Made by a program: the position numbers and the translations under genes. From the NCBI GenBank assembly GCA_000320545.1, contig ADNK01002608.1, positions 62,001 to 126,000 on the forward strand: a stretch of DNA of 64,000 nt, in the 5' to 3' direction. This document shows, piece by piece, positions 35,297 through 48,309 of this stretch (position 1 is the first letter of the stretch; every line of letters starts with the position of its first letter). Under the pieces are notes generated by a model. That model was not told the origin of the DNA and did no database searches. It was given only the letters and a program-made list of their open reading frames with translations. The stretch is from Bigelowiella natans CCMP2755. Its lineage: Eukaryota > Cercozoa > Chlorarachniophyceae.

Positions 35297-35512
35297 CTAG
35301 AGAGCACGTATGTCGGAATCATCATCAGATAGTGAACCTGCAGCAGTATTGTAGTGCAGGCGAGACCACCATCCAATTGCTGCACAAGTGGAAATTATAA
35401 CTATGCTGCCACCAAGGAGGACAGCGAGAACATCTCCCATATCTGCGGCAACGCAAACAGGTTGAACGAATAGAAGTACAGAAAACAGTAGGCTTCGCCA
35501 TATTTCTGCCAT
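35297..35512 (-). CDS. Small secretory-pathway membrane protein, unknown
   Basis: One uninterrupted frame of 71 codons starts MAEIWRSLLFSVLLFVQPVC, a convincing signal peptide ending near VAADMG. A second hydrophobic helix (VLAVLLGGSIVIISTCAAIG) and a short acidic tail (SLSDDDSDIRAL) follow. If the first segment is cleaved, the product is a tiny type I membrane protein with an acidic cytosolic tail. It is divergent from the RING-H2 gene. No family is recognised; a single-exon gene is unusual in this window, so the model may be incomplete. Confidence 0.5.
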   Translation of the reverse strand: MAEIWRSLLFSVLLFVQPVCVAADMGDVLAVLLGGSIVIISTCAAIGWWSRLHYNTAAGSLSDDDSDIRAL

Positions 35513-36113
35513 AGTGTCTAAATTGTGGGCCGTTACGGCCCGGGAGAGACGAAGGGAGGAGAGGGGTTAAAGGGAGAGGGAGAAGCAAGAAAGCTATGTC
35601 AATTCTAATTTTCTTGAAAGGAATCGAATCCTCCTGAATATGAGGCTGTTTTCATGCTGCGACATGACTCATAGACCGATAGAAGTCGTCTTAATTCTTA
35701 ATTCTGTTTTCCATTTCAATCGAGCTCGCAGCTCGAAGGGGAGGGGATTCGAAGGAAAAGAGAGGAGAGTAGTCTCCATTGGTGATAGTAAAAAAGTTGT
35801 GGTGACAACAGATAACAACAAGAACAAAGAAAAGGAAAGCGCTGTGATCATCAAGAAGGACTAGTAAAGTTCCTGCTCTCCGTAATAGGCCATTCTCGCT
35901 CACACGCATGCTTCCGAATGACCATGAGAATCGTGGAGGGTTGCAGGTAATGATGAGGAGCCACTTTGAATTTATCAAATCGATATAAACTGACTATAAA
36001 TGATAACAGAATTGTCTCTGCGCCACTCCTCAGTATAGGTGCATTGATTAACATCTGTGAACATCTGCATTGTGTTTTGATCAACAATCTTCTTTGACTT
36101 TAGGCGAAACGTG
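35513..36113. promoter_or_regulatory. Divergent spacer before the RING-H2 gene
   Basis: The spacer is about 600 bases with purine-rich patches (35545-35585 and 35735-35775). It should hold the promoters of the small membrane protein and of the RING-H2 gene. No defined motif is recognised. Confidence 0.4.
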
Positions 36114-37011
36114 ATGTTGATAGTTCTTGCAGCAATTATCCTCTCACAAGGAGGATTGTTTCCATATTTCGGAATTGCTGTCGCAATTATCATCGTCTCG
36201 GCCCTGATCCTATATTCTTTAAGGTTGTGTGATAATTAGTACATATGCCACCGCATCTGATGTGGCTTTCCTTCATTTTGCAGGCACTGCAGGTACCACA
36301 ACCCTTTAATATCGTATCAACGGGTTCCTATGGGTCATAATGGATCTGATATGGCGATGGGTGACACGGTGGCTCTTGACATTAATCCCGATCACTTGAG
36401 GCTTATGGCAGCATCGAGGGACTTCGATGCAAACGGTAATTTGTTGAGGGTGACCGCGATGATGTCAAAATTTTTGATGCATTTTGGATTCGACTAACTT
36501 CAAAATCAAGACTGTAGTAATATTAGAATGAATTTTGAACTCTTAGATTACGAGGAACTACTTCGTCTTGATGAGGGAGCAGGCGTTCACCATGGACTTC
36601 ATCAATCCCAGATTGAGCGGTTTCCGAGGCACATGCACACAAAGTTAGTTATTTTTCTTCATTAAACAAATGTGACAAGGGACTCTTACACATGCAATTT
36701 AAAAAGGGAAATCAAAGCGAAAAAGTTATCATGCTCGATTTGTTTGGAAACCGTTCAGTTGGGTGAAGAGATAAGAATATTACCATGCCTTCACAAGTTT
36801 CATGTGACGTGCATTGATAAATGGCTGAGCGACAAACCCATTTGCCCAGTGTGTTTGTTCCCTGTGAATCAAGCGCTCTCGATGTAAGTAAAGACATCGT
36901 TCAATGCCTCTAATATATTCCTTTCACAAATACTCAAACAATTCTTACGTAAACAGATCTGGAGTGCAAGCAGAAAGTAGCCACATAGAGGAAAAGGGCG
37001 ATTCAATTTAA
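36114..37011 (+). CDS. Membrane-anchored RING-H2 E3 ubiquitin ligase
   Basis: Five exons (36114-36223, 36284-36435, 36547-36643, 36707-36883, 36957-37011) join in frame to 196 residues. RING-H2 proteins bring E2-ubiquitin to substrates. Residues 1-36 are hydrophobic with two possible segments ([13 protein letters not shown], then [19 protein letters not shown]) and act as signal and anchor. An acidic linker follows. The RING-H2 domain is near the C-terminus: CSICL, then [13 protein letters not shown] and CPVC, giving C-x2-C ... C-x-H-x2-H-x2-C ... C-x2-C with both ligand His residues. This layout is that of ATL/RNF13-like ligases without a PA domain. If the last intron (GTAAGT at 36884) is not removed, the protein ends earlier at NQALSM. 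Confidence 0.9.
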
Positions 37012-38672
37012 CTTTAGAAGCCGGATCTAGCGAGATTCGGTGTAGCAGCATCGTCCGTATCCATATTAATCGCGGTAGAAGTCATTTTTTTCTTTTCAAT
37101 CCCAAGCACATGCATTTTGTACAGAGTGGTTTGATACCAACAACGTTCCGGGCTCATCATGCGAATGATCGTGCGGCACATACACAAAACAACCACACAA
37201 TCACATCATTGGTCACAAACGTACATCTTCCCACCACGCAACGCCCATGCAAAATTAGATGATGTCATCAATCTAGCAATCATAATCAAGGGTAGAGACA
37301 CCAGCACAGACGTTGTATGCCTAGGCAATCAAGTGGTTGCTGCATTGACTAGCTAGAGATTCCATGCGAAGCAAATATGCAAAACTAGACTGTGTCAAAT
37401 CAAAAAACCAGAGCAATAATCATCGATTCTGTCCGCAAAATCGCACGTGATTTGATCATTAGTCGTACGCGACGCCGCGCGCGCGTCTGGACAACTCCGT
37501 CAAACAAACAATGAGAAAATCTGGTCCACGCCGTGACCCTGCGTTGATGCTGGCTTGCTAGCGGGCTCCAGTGCTGCTGCTAGCTTGACAAAGCGTCTAG
37601 CTGTGTCTCCAGAAAACATGCAAGTGTTCGCTCTCAAGTGTAGAAGAGATTATTTTCAAATTTCAAATCTTTTCGCTGCAAACTTTGGCCAAACTTGCTT
37701 GCCAAGCACGATGAGCCACCAGAGCACGGAGCAAGCGAGCGCGATGCCCAATGTGACGACTAGACGATCAGACGATGTTGTTGTCACTGGCTAGCTGGCT
37801 CTAGAGCTACGGGCTACACCCATGATTGTTGCGAGAGACCGTTTTTCATGGCATGATCAACCTCTGCATGGATGCACACGCGTGTGCTATGATCATTGCT
37901 GTGAAGATGCGCAAGCTCACCATCTTCGTTTTGCCACGTCATCACCCAGCTGTTCTTTGAAAGGAAATTCTCTGAAAGACAGCACTGATGGTTCTTCAGC
38001 TCTCCATTCATGTGACATGCAGCCCAATTTCAGTCGCAAGGCCATCAAGGGGATGCGGATGAGGCTTTCGTGATCAATTTCAATGAAGAGGAGGAAAAAG
38101 AAAACGTGTGCGGTGTCGACGAAGTGACCCGCATCGTGGAGACGGCTGATGAACGAACGAATGAATGAACGAGTGCACTGGTCAACGAAGTGATTTCAAT
38201 GGTGCCATGAGGATTTTTGGGCTTTCTGACTCATCCACTTCCTCCTCGATCAGCAAGACCCCCATGATCAACGAGCTCTCCAGGGGAGGGAGGAAAAAAA
38301 GACAGAAAGCATGCTCATGTCGCAGTGGTTAAGTCCCCTCGGTTATTCACTTTGCGACAACACCTGTGGTGCATTCTAACTCTATTTAAGGAGTCTCTCC
38401 GCATTTCCCGCCAAATATTTATTGACACAAAATAAATAATTACCCTTTGGAACATCCCTCCTTTACTCTGTAAGTGTGAGAGAGGGGCCTCAGTAAAGTG
38501 TGAAAAAATAACGTTTGTGCTCTATGGGACGAAGTGTTGCGGGATGTTTGGGGAATTTTAGTCATTCATGTTCTTGTCAGAGGTTATTTATCTGGTGCGA
38601 TGTGCACTGTGAACTTTTAGCACACATCGTGTTCGAATAAATTGCTTATGGTTGATTCCATTAGATAGCAAG
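37012..38672. other. Intergenic island
   Basis: CTAG, GCGCGC and CATG-rich sequence from about 37150 to 38330 has no family-recognisable ORF. It then becomes AT-rich sequence that should hold the CUL4 promoter and 5' UTR. No microsatellites are present. Confidence 0.5.
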
Positions 38673-39277
38673 ATGGATATGCTCTCCACGGAGCTCAAAG
38701 TTAGGTATGCAGAGAGAAAGATGAAGGAAAGAAGAACATATTTTTGTTTGTTCTTTTGAGAAATGAGGATGGTAGGGTTGGCCGTGATGATGATAAGAAT
38801 GGCGCTGTTTGGCACGATTTTCTTCTTTATGCTGATCTTCATCTTGAAGTTTTGAACATCATATTATTGTTTTTTGTTGGTGCTGGTGATGCATCAATGT
38901 GGTGCTGTTCTTCTCTCTCAACTGCCATTCAATCGCGTATCGTTACGGGTAGGCGTGGGGCTTCGAATTATATCCCAAAGCAGCGAGTTACGATCGAACC
39001 TTTCAAGAGTAAGTTGCGGATAAGAGATGTGACGCACCACATGCTGTTATCCAACCATCAATTTGTGAATTCGCTCCGTAGAACCTGATGATGTATTCTA
39101 CATGAGCAGTACAAGATTTGATCGGTATGTTCATAGGACGACCAGAACCGCCATCTGATTTTGAGCAGAAGGTAGAAGTAACTTCTAGCTTAAAGACAAC
39201 CCGATCATGCGTGATGTTATACCCAATGATTGTGCCTACTCTTTCAGTCTGCTATACATATACGTGTACATATATAA

Positions 39278-39324
<47 letters not shown>

Positions 39325-40579
39325 CCACTATTCTGCTCTTTCCCTTCCTACAACTGGCTACTCCCTCCTCCCTCCTCCTTACTTCCTCAATCTTAGGCTC
39401 TGGAAACTTTGACGGAAGCAGTGAACCGTATTCACCGGAAGGTTCCTATCGGATTTAGCAGAGAGGAGCTTTACCGGGTAGTATTTGAGAATGACCACAA
39501 ATGATGATGATGATGATGATGATGACGAAGAAGCTGATTATTCTCAGGATATTATGCAGTGGTCATTGAGATAAACTTACACCTATTGTAGATGATGATT
39601 CTTCTTCGCTGTTATATATTCAGCTGGTCGAAAGTTTATGCATTCACGAGAAAGCATCGAAGCTTTATAGTTGTCTCCACGATCTCTGCAAACAATTTGT
39701 GCAGCAGCAAGTCAGGAGCCTCGGGGGGGAGAGTATCAATAAAGGTGCTGCTGCTGCTGCTGCTAGTAGTAGTGGTGTGTTAGTCAATAGCCTATAAAAA
39801 TGACCTCCTTTTTTTTCATTCATGGCTATTCCTTACCTTGCAAGTTCTTGTGTTTTTGCCATCATCCAACATCTGTATATCGTTGTCGCAAACCACCTCT
39901 TTGCAAAGGTATTGGTGGAAAATTAGAAGTTGGAGCAGTTGCTGTTGCTGTAACACAACAGGATGAAAAGTATGGCTTCGCTAGTAAAAGACTACTACTT
40001 GTGCATTTCACCACCCCATCAGTGTGTATGTTTGCATCGAAATCATTAGTTATCCTCCCTCCTCTGAATTAATGATCACTTTCAGAAAAAACAAATACAC
40101 ACATATATAACTATATGTTATCTATGTATATATCAGTGTGTATATGCAATTGATATCCTCCTCCTCCTCTAGGATCTTGATGAAAGCAAGTTCGATTTGG
40201 CAGGACCATCGTAAGCAAATGAATGCTATCCGAAGGTAATATGGTAATGTTGCTTTTAGTAGTTTCTTTCCTTTCACGAATCCAACGCAACGTTATGGGT
40301 TATATATAAAAGGTGGAAGGTATCTGCTATGTATAACAGTGTGTATCGTTTGCTTCTAGTCAATAGTCAAATATTGTTCTTTTTTTGTTATACTATGATT
40401 GATTATGATTCTATCTCTCTTCTTCTTTTAACCTTTCTCCTCGCGCTCTCTTCCTCTCCACCTTCTCATAATATCATCAGCATTTTCCTGTATCTTGATC
40501 GGAGCTACGTCGTATCTCATCCGAGACTAACTTCCCTCAAGGGCATGGGCTTGTCCCTGCTTCGTACCACATTAACGTA

Positions 40580-40615
<36 letters not shown>

Positions 40616-40795
40616 GTTGTTAACTCTAAACTAACGAATCCCAACGGAGGGAAGAAAAGATAGAAGAAAGACAGACTTACATCTATACAATATAATAAGA
40701 AACAGCGACCTTAGCGATAATGAATCAAAAAATTAGAGCAGATAACAATCAATCCGAGGATTGATAATAGAATGAACACCTTTTACAATTTTGGT

Positions 40796-40829
<34 letters not shown>

Positions 40830-41059
40830 GAGGAGGAGGAGGAGGAGGAGAAGGAGTAAACGCATAGAACCACGTATTTTCAACTAGTTGTAGGAGAAGG
40901 CAACTGCTCATCGATAGACATCTCACCATAATTATTACCACACACATACATACAATCCCCCAGTATACCACCAACCACTATCATATCATTAAGCATTGTG
41001 GTTGTCTTCTGACACAGATTGGTGAGTCCAGTTACTGCCTCCTCATATACTACCACTAT

Positions 41060-41093
<34 letters not shown>

Positions 41094-42670
41094 GGCTTAT
41101 CATTTCAGTTCTCAACATCCACAATTACTACTACTACTGGTTTATTATTTCAGTTCTCAACATCCAGAAGTTTTGAGGGATATTGTAAGAGCTGTACTCT
41201 CTTACATAAAGAGAGATAGATCAAGGAAAGATAAGGTAGTAGTAGTAGTGGTAGTAGTAGTAGTAGTTGTTGCGCATGATTATGATGCTGTATTATTATG
41301 TATGATTTAGCGAATTATGATGATGATGATATTGATGATAACAACATATATCATAGGTAACAGCTGATACAGTCTTACTAAAATCTGTTCTGGATATGCT
41401 TTCGCATTTGGAAATATACGTCCAAGAATTTGAGGGTAGCAGTAGTAGTAGTAGTAGTAATAGTTATAGTAGTAGTTGTAGTTGTACAAGCATATTATCA
41501 TTCTTACACACCTATTTGCCATTGGATAATGCATAATATGAAAGGGAAGTCCCATCATTATGTGTTGTGTTGTCATCATGTGTTGTTCTGCATTCATTTT
41601 ACTTTAAATTGACAATAGCAACAGTTAGCGATTTGCAAATTGCTATTATCATACTTCACAATTGAAGGCGAACCAAATAGTTTAATTGAGATCGACATAT
41701 AGAAAAGAGGAGTAGAGAGAGTGGGGTTGCGGGGAGAGGGAGGGAGGGAGAGAGAGAGAGAGAGAGAGAGACGCATACTTGCCTCACTAGCAAGGGTTAT
41801 TGGAGGAGAAAGATTAAAAACATAACGTAGCATCACAAGTAGCAGTATCAGGAATTATACTAAATCTTAATAGAAAGAAGATATTTGGTGTGTGTGCGTG
41901 TGTGCGTGTGTGCGTGTGTGCATTGGTTGAAGAGGACATCATGAAACATTTATTTCTCTCTAAGGGATTGGAACGTGTAGATCATCAGCTTCACCACTAT
42001 TCACCATCATCATTGTCGTTGAGAACCCTCTTTGTTAAATTATATAAGGAGTATTCTTGAAAGCTACAAAGGAGTTTTATGCATACGAGGGTCAAAGGTT
42101 TGCAATGGTGAAGGGGGTGCCTGCTTATATGAAACACATATCGGAAAGATTGATCGAGGAAAACAAAAGGGTATGTATCATTCAAGTATGTATTGTTAAA
42201 TTCTTTTCGAAAAATACCGGCGGGGGGGGGGGGCATAAAACAACCACCCTGTGCGGTGGTCGCATCATTTATTCAGTTGGATTGGGTTTCTTTCTATCTG
42301 CTGATTTCTCCTCCTCCTCTTGCTACTTGCCCGATCGAATAATAATAACGACTGACTATATAAATACGTGCTATAGGTTGAAGATTATTTAGCAGAGAGC
42401 ACCAGGAAACCGCTGCTCAAAGCATTAGAAGAGGTAGGAATGCTAAAATATTAGTAGTAACAAGCGACGACTTTGGATATCCTGCCGTCCTCGTCGTGGC
42501 CACTATCTTGTATGATGTAACTTGCATGAGTATCTCCACAATAACAACAACAACTGAATAATCTGATACCACAGTCAGTGCACAAACAGAAGTGTTTTGT
42601 TATAATATGCTGATGGTCATTTAGTAGTAGTACATGTTTTGTTATAAAATGCTGATGGTCGTGTAGTAGC

Positions 42671-42708
<38 letters not shown>

Positions 42709-42999
42709 GAGTACATAAAACAACAAGAAGAAGAGGAGTACATAAAACAACAAGAAGAAGAAGGAGAAGAAGAAGACTGCTACGTTATTTGTTGACGTTA
42801 AAACCAGAAGAAGAAGATGATGAAGAAATAGAGTAGGAATTCACTTTGTTTAGTAATCTTCCGTGTTTCATTTATCTTTACTTCATGACTGTAGGCACTA
42901 ATTGCTAGCCATGTAGATACAATCGTCAGGTAAAGAATACATTATATAAAGATGATGATGTTGATGATAATGATGATGATGAGATTTTCATGGTACGCA

Positions 43000-43030
<31 letters not shown>

Positions 43031-43288
43031 TCTCTCTCTCTCATGTATGAGCATAGCTTATCTCCGTCTATATTGGCAAGCAGATGTATTGAAAAATTGT
43101 GAATAAAATTGTTAAATTGTGGTTGGAAAACTAGGAGAGGAGTTGATGAATTAGTGGAGAAGTACGCGACAGAGGATCTAGCGAGAATGTATCATCTTCT
43201 TTCTCGTGTGGTACTACTACTACTAGTAGTAGTAGTAGTAGTAGTAGGAGTAAAAGTAGCGAGAATGTATCATCTTCTTTCTCGTGTG

Positions 43289-43320
<32 letters not shown>

Positions 43321-43375
43321 TTGTCCACCCCAACTCAATAATAATTATTATTATTATAATAATAATAGCTTAAAA

Positions 43376-43408
<33 letters not shown>

Positions 43409-43568
43409 TATGACCTTGTTGCTGTAGTGCTTAATAATATTACGAATAATACGAATAATACTGATGATGATAATGGTGATACTACTGCTACTACTACTAT
43501 TACTACTACTACTACTGCAGGATGCATTGGCATCTCTAAAGAAGTACTTCCTAGATCATCTCAAAGTC

Positions 43569-43602
<34 letters not shown>

Positions 43603-44614
43603 GTGTGCGCATGTTTCTTCATAATAATGTACCTATGAATGGGGAACAACATCAACAAAGTCAGCAACCAGAGGTTCTCCTTACTTATCCATTGGTCAAC
43701 AACGACACCAGCCGTATCTACTTGTATAAATCCTTAGATTTTTAATGCGAACAACTCCTACCATGATGACGATGATTATTATTATTCTTCTATGATTGAT
43801 TGGATCTTCATTATTATTAGGTTGCTGGAAGAAATCTTGTGATGATGGGTGATGAGTCTCAAGTACTAAAGGATAAACAGCCAGGAGAAAGACTTAATCC
43901 CCACGAAATCAAACTCCTAGAACAGGAAGAAAAGAAAGTAGTAGTAGTAGTAGCGAGTAGGTTTCACAACAATCGAAGGGAGGGGGGTGATGATGATGAT
44001 GAGGATAATAATAATAATAATAATAATGATGATGATGATGAGAATGTAACGATGCTTGCTTCTGGTGTCGCAATGCCACATGATGTAAATCATCAATCAT
44101 ATCACTCTTCCTGGGAAATTAGAATACCTTTTTATTCTATGAGAAGGGATTGTTGTTGAAATAGGAGGCGGGGGAGGAAGAATGCAATAATGACAATTTA
44201 TCACTAACTGCTCACATCATCATCACCATCATCATCATTATTTTCATCATCACCACCATCAGAAAACAGGTACTACCTACTTAGTACCTAACATCCCTCC
44301 TCTTTCCTTCTTTCCTTCTTTCCTTCTTTCCTTCCTTCCTTCCTTCCTTCCTTCCTTCCTAGGTGATTCCTGAATTGCTAATGTATAAGAAGCGATTGGA
44401 TAAACTAGTGCACGATGCTTTTGAAAATGACCAGAACTTCACGTATGCACTGAAACAAGGGTAAAGAATACACTAGTAGTAGTAGTAGTAGTAGTAGTAG
44501 TAGAACCAGCCGGAGATATCAACAAGAGGAGGAGGAAGAGGAAAGGAGGAGAAGGAGGAGGAGGGGGAGGGTGCTCCTTCGTTGCTACTGCACACACACA
44601 GCCACACACCCCAC

Positions 44615-44652
<38 letters not shown>

Positions 44653-45159
44653 TTGTTACATCTTCTTGCTTCGTTCTCAACTTCCTAGTCGTTTCTATAT
44701 TATAAGACATTATCATCATCATCATCATTATTTTGGTTTGCCTTGTTTACCTGCCTGGCAGCACCCTAATCCATTATTATTGTTCTTGGTGCTTGAATCA
44801 ATAAAACCCCAGTTTTGAATATTTCGTTGGAGGTGCAGATTACCGAGTAGCTGAGCTACTCTCAAGACATGTTGATGCACTGTTGAGAGGAGCTAAGGCA
44901 AGAACTCTCACCACGGAACCTCAAGTCAATGAGATATTCAATCCACTCCTTACGCTATTTGGATTTGTGCAATCCAAGGATGTCTTCAAAGGGTATTCAT
45001 TATTATTAGTAGTAATAGTGGCAGTAGTAATAGTAATAGTAGTAGTAGTAGTTGTAGTAGTAGTAGTTGCTGTTGTTGTTGTAGTAGTGAAGAGAAGTGC
45101 AAAGCAACGACGTACGAATTCACTGTTATTTCTCATTATCATCAGATCATCATCATCAG

Positions 45160-45192
<33 letters not shown>

Positions 45193-45721
45193 TACTGTGC
45201 TACTGTGAATCATACAACCACCATAAAATTATATCACCTTAATACCATATGAGAAAATCTCCCTCGAGACTATTTAATGTGTTTCTCTTTCCCTTCTCTC
45301 TCACGTCGTTATACTCTTACGTGGTAAAACTGCTAAATTAATATTCATTAACATTACACGTTAGATTTTATCAAAAGGAGTTAGCGACCCGGTTACTAAC
45401 AGGGAAATCAGCTTCAAGGAACGTGGAGAAGGCATGAATGAAATATGATGATGTTGGTGTTGTTGTTGATAACAATAGTACTGATATTGATAATACATAC
45501 ATCATTACTACGTTGATATGATTTTGCTACTATAATGTGATCTTCATTTCATTAAATAAGGAGAAGGGCAGTGTTCCATCATCAACCGATTATGATATCA
45601 TTGCATTGTTGTAGATAATGCTGCAAAAATTGAGGGCTTTGTGCGGTGCCGCTTTTACGAAACATATGGAGTCTATGTTTGGGTCGGTTAACAACAACAA
45701 TATATAACCATTTATATCTTA

Positions 45722-45754
<33 letters not shown>

Positions 45755-47343
45755 AATGAGGATGACGACAATACGGTCTGTAGTGGTAGTAGTAGTAGTA
45801 GTAGTAGTAGTACCAGGATTACTAGTTTATTCGTTTTCTTAAATAGGATTAATCACCTCTATATACTGCTGCTGCTACTACAACCAATCCCTTCTACTTA
45901 CTTACTTACTACCAACTACTACAACTGCTATTACTACTGCTGCTGCTACTACTACTACTACTACTACTAGTGATATATCGCTGTCTGAGGACCTAGCACG
46001 GGAGTTTCATCGGAGTGGAAGTAGTAGTAGTGTCGCCCATCAAAGTGGAACACAGTTGTCGAGTAATAAAGATCAGGATAATGATGATAATGATGATGAT
46101 GACGATGATGATGATGGTGATGGGAAGCAGAGGGAAATGAAAAAAACATCGTCGTTGCAATTATATCTTTATTTTGTTGTTAACTAGTAACATTTATTAT
46201 TTCTATCATGATAGCTTTCATTATAATATCGATTGTCATTAGATTCACAATTAATGTATTACTTTATTGTTTTTGTTGTTGCTATTATCCTACATGTTGG
46301 TCTTTCCACGTCGTCATCGTCGTCCTTCTCCCTCCCTCCCCCTTTATTCATTCCTCTTGGTTTTTCTTCTTTTTCTTCTTCTTCTTCATCTTTCCTCGTT
46401 CTTCTGTAGTTGATTTCAGTGTTCGAGTGCTGACAGAAGGATCATGGCCAAAAAGCGATGATAACGGCAGCATGCAATCCATTTCACTAAATTTACCACA
46501 GGAAATCAAAGACTCACAAGCATCTTTTGAGGCCTTCTATGCCAAACGCCACAAAAACAGAAAATTAGTGTAATAGTACTTAAATGAATTTATGAACATG
46601 AATATGAATATACTATAATTACTCGCTAATGTCTTCTTCTGACACCATAAAATAATATGTCACTTCTTTTTCTTCTTCTTCTACTTCTTCTTCTTCTTTC
46701 TTTTCATCACCATACATATACTACTATCATCCACGGATATTGGTTGCTTACACAGGTGGCAGTACCCACGATGTGAAGCGCTAATAACCGCAGAATTTCC
46801 CATATGTGGCAAGAAGGAACTCAAAGTAGTAGTAGAACTAGTAGTAGTAGTAGTAGTAGTACTAGTAGGCAATTTTTATATGTTCTTTATCATCATTATT
46901 ATGTTTTACTACTATCCTATCTATCTCGCCCTTGTATTTAGTTGTTGTTGTAACTGTCATCGGTCGTCGTAGTAGTACCATTTGTAGCAGCAGCAGCAGC
47001 AGCAGCATATGATCCATTTAATATATATATAATATCTACTATTGTGATGATGATGATGATGATGATGGGGGATTGTTGTTGTTGTTGAATGTGTGTATTT
47101 GTTGTATATGGTAGTAGTGTAGTAGTAGTAGTAGTAGTAGTAGTAGTATAGTAGTAGTTATTGTTTGTACATGATTGATTTCTTTAAGAAATACTGTGAC
47201 ACGTTCCCCCTTCATATCAACGAACAAGATTTAACAGATGATAATGATGATGATGATGATGATGATGACGATGCAGAAATACTAGTAATAGTGGTGGTTG
47301 TTGTGCTATACTTCGCGCCTTCATTGCTAATATTTTCCTCATA

Positions 47344-47385
<42 letters not shown>

Positions 47386-48137
47386 TTGCAGGTAAATGCT
47401 TTCCAGGCTGTTGTATTAGCACAAATGTCTAACAAAACAGAAGCGATGAACTTTGCTGCTCTATCATCTGCCACAGGTACTGGATATGTCGGTATTGATA
47501 GTAGTCCTGTATCCTTCATTATTCCTTTTAATGATCGATTCGTTTACTCACCAGGAAGTAGTAGTAAACTAAGTATTGGTTGCTTATATGAACGACAATT
47601 CTTCCTCTTCATCTTATGATGATGATAATGATGATGATGATTTTTACATGATGATGATGCCTAAAAGGGTTAGATAGTAAAAACCTCCAAGAATCATTGT
47701 ATAGTCTCTTGGACTCAAAAATCATCTTGAAGGTGAGTAGTAAGTAGTAGTCAAAGATTATGATGACTATGCTGATGATGATGATCAATGAAATTATTAT
47801 TGAAACGAATAACATGCTGTCAGTCGTTAAATAGCTCTTTTTCATTCAATACCATTATACAAATGTGAGAGTAGTTTGCGTAGTACCTGAGGGAGAGGAG
47901 GAGGAAAAGGAGGAGGAGGAAGTATATGAGGAACTGCACTAGTATTAGCAACAATAGCAAACAATAGTAGCATCAGAGAAATGTTGTTACTGATATCCCC
48001 ATCATTATAAGATATATTATTATTACATATTGTGTTGTGTTTGTGTGTCATCAGGCTGGTAGTCATCATCGTAAGATTCTTCCAACAGATACATTCGTTG
48101 CGAATGGGTACTACTTATTCTAGTATTTGTGCTAGTC

Positions 48138-48168
<31 letters not shown>

Positions 48169-48234
48169 ACGGCAGCAGCAGCAGCACTGTAGTAGTGGTA
48201 GCAGTAGTCGTAGTAAATATGATCATCACTAGTC

Positions 48235-48309
<75 letters not shown>

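Noticed and set aside
35600-35660. Possible tRNA T-arm (GAATCGAATCC)
   Set aside because: No acceptor or anticodon stem could be built around it. No tRNA was found in the window.
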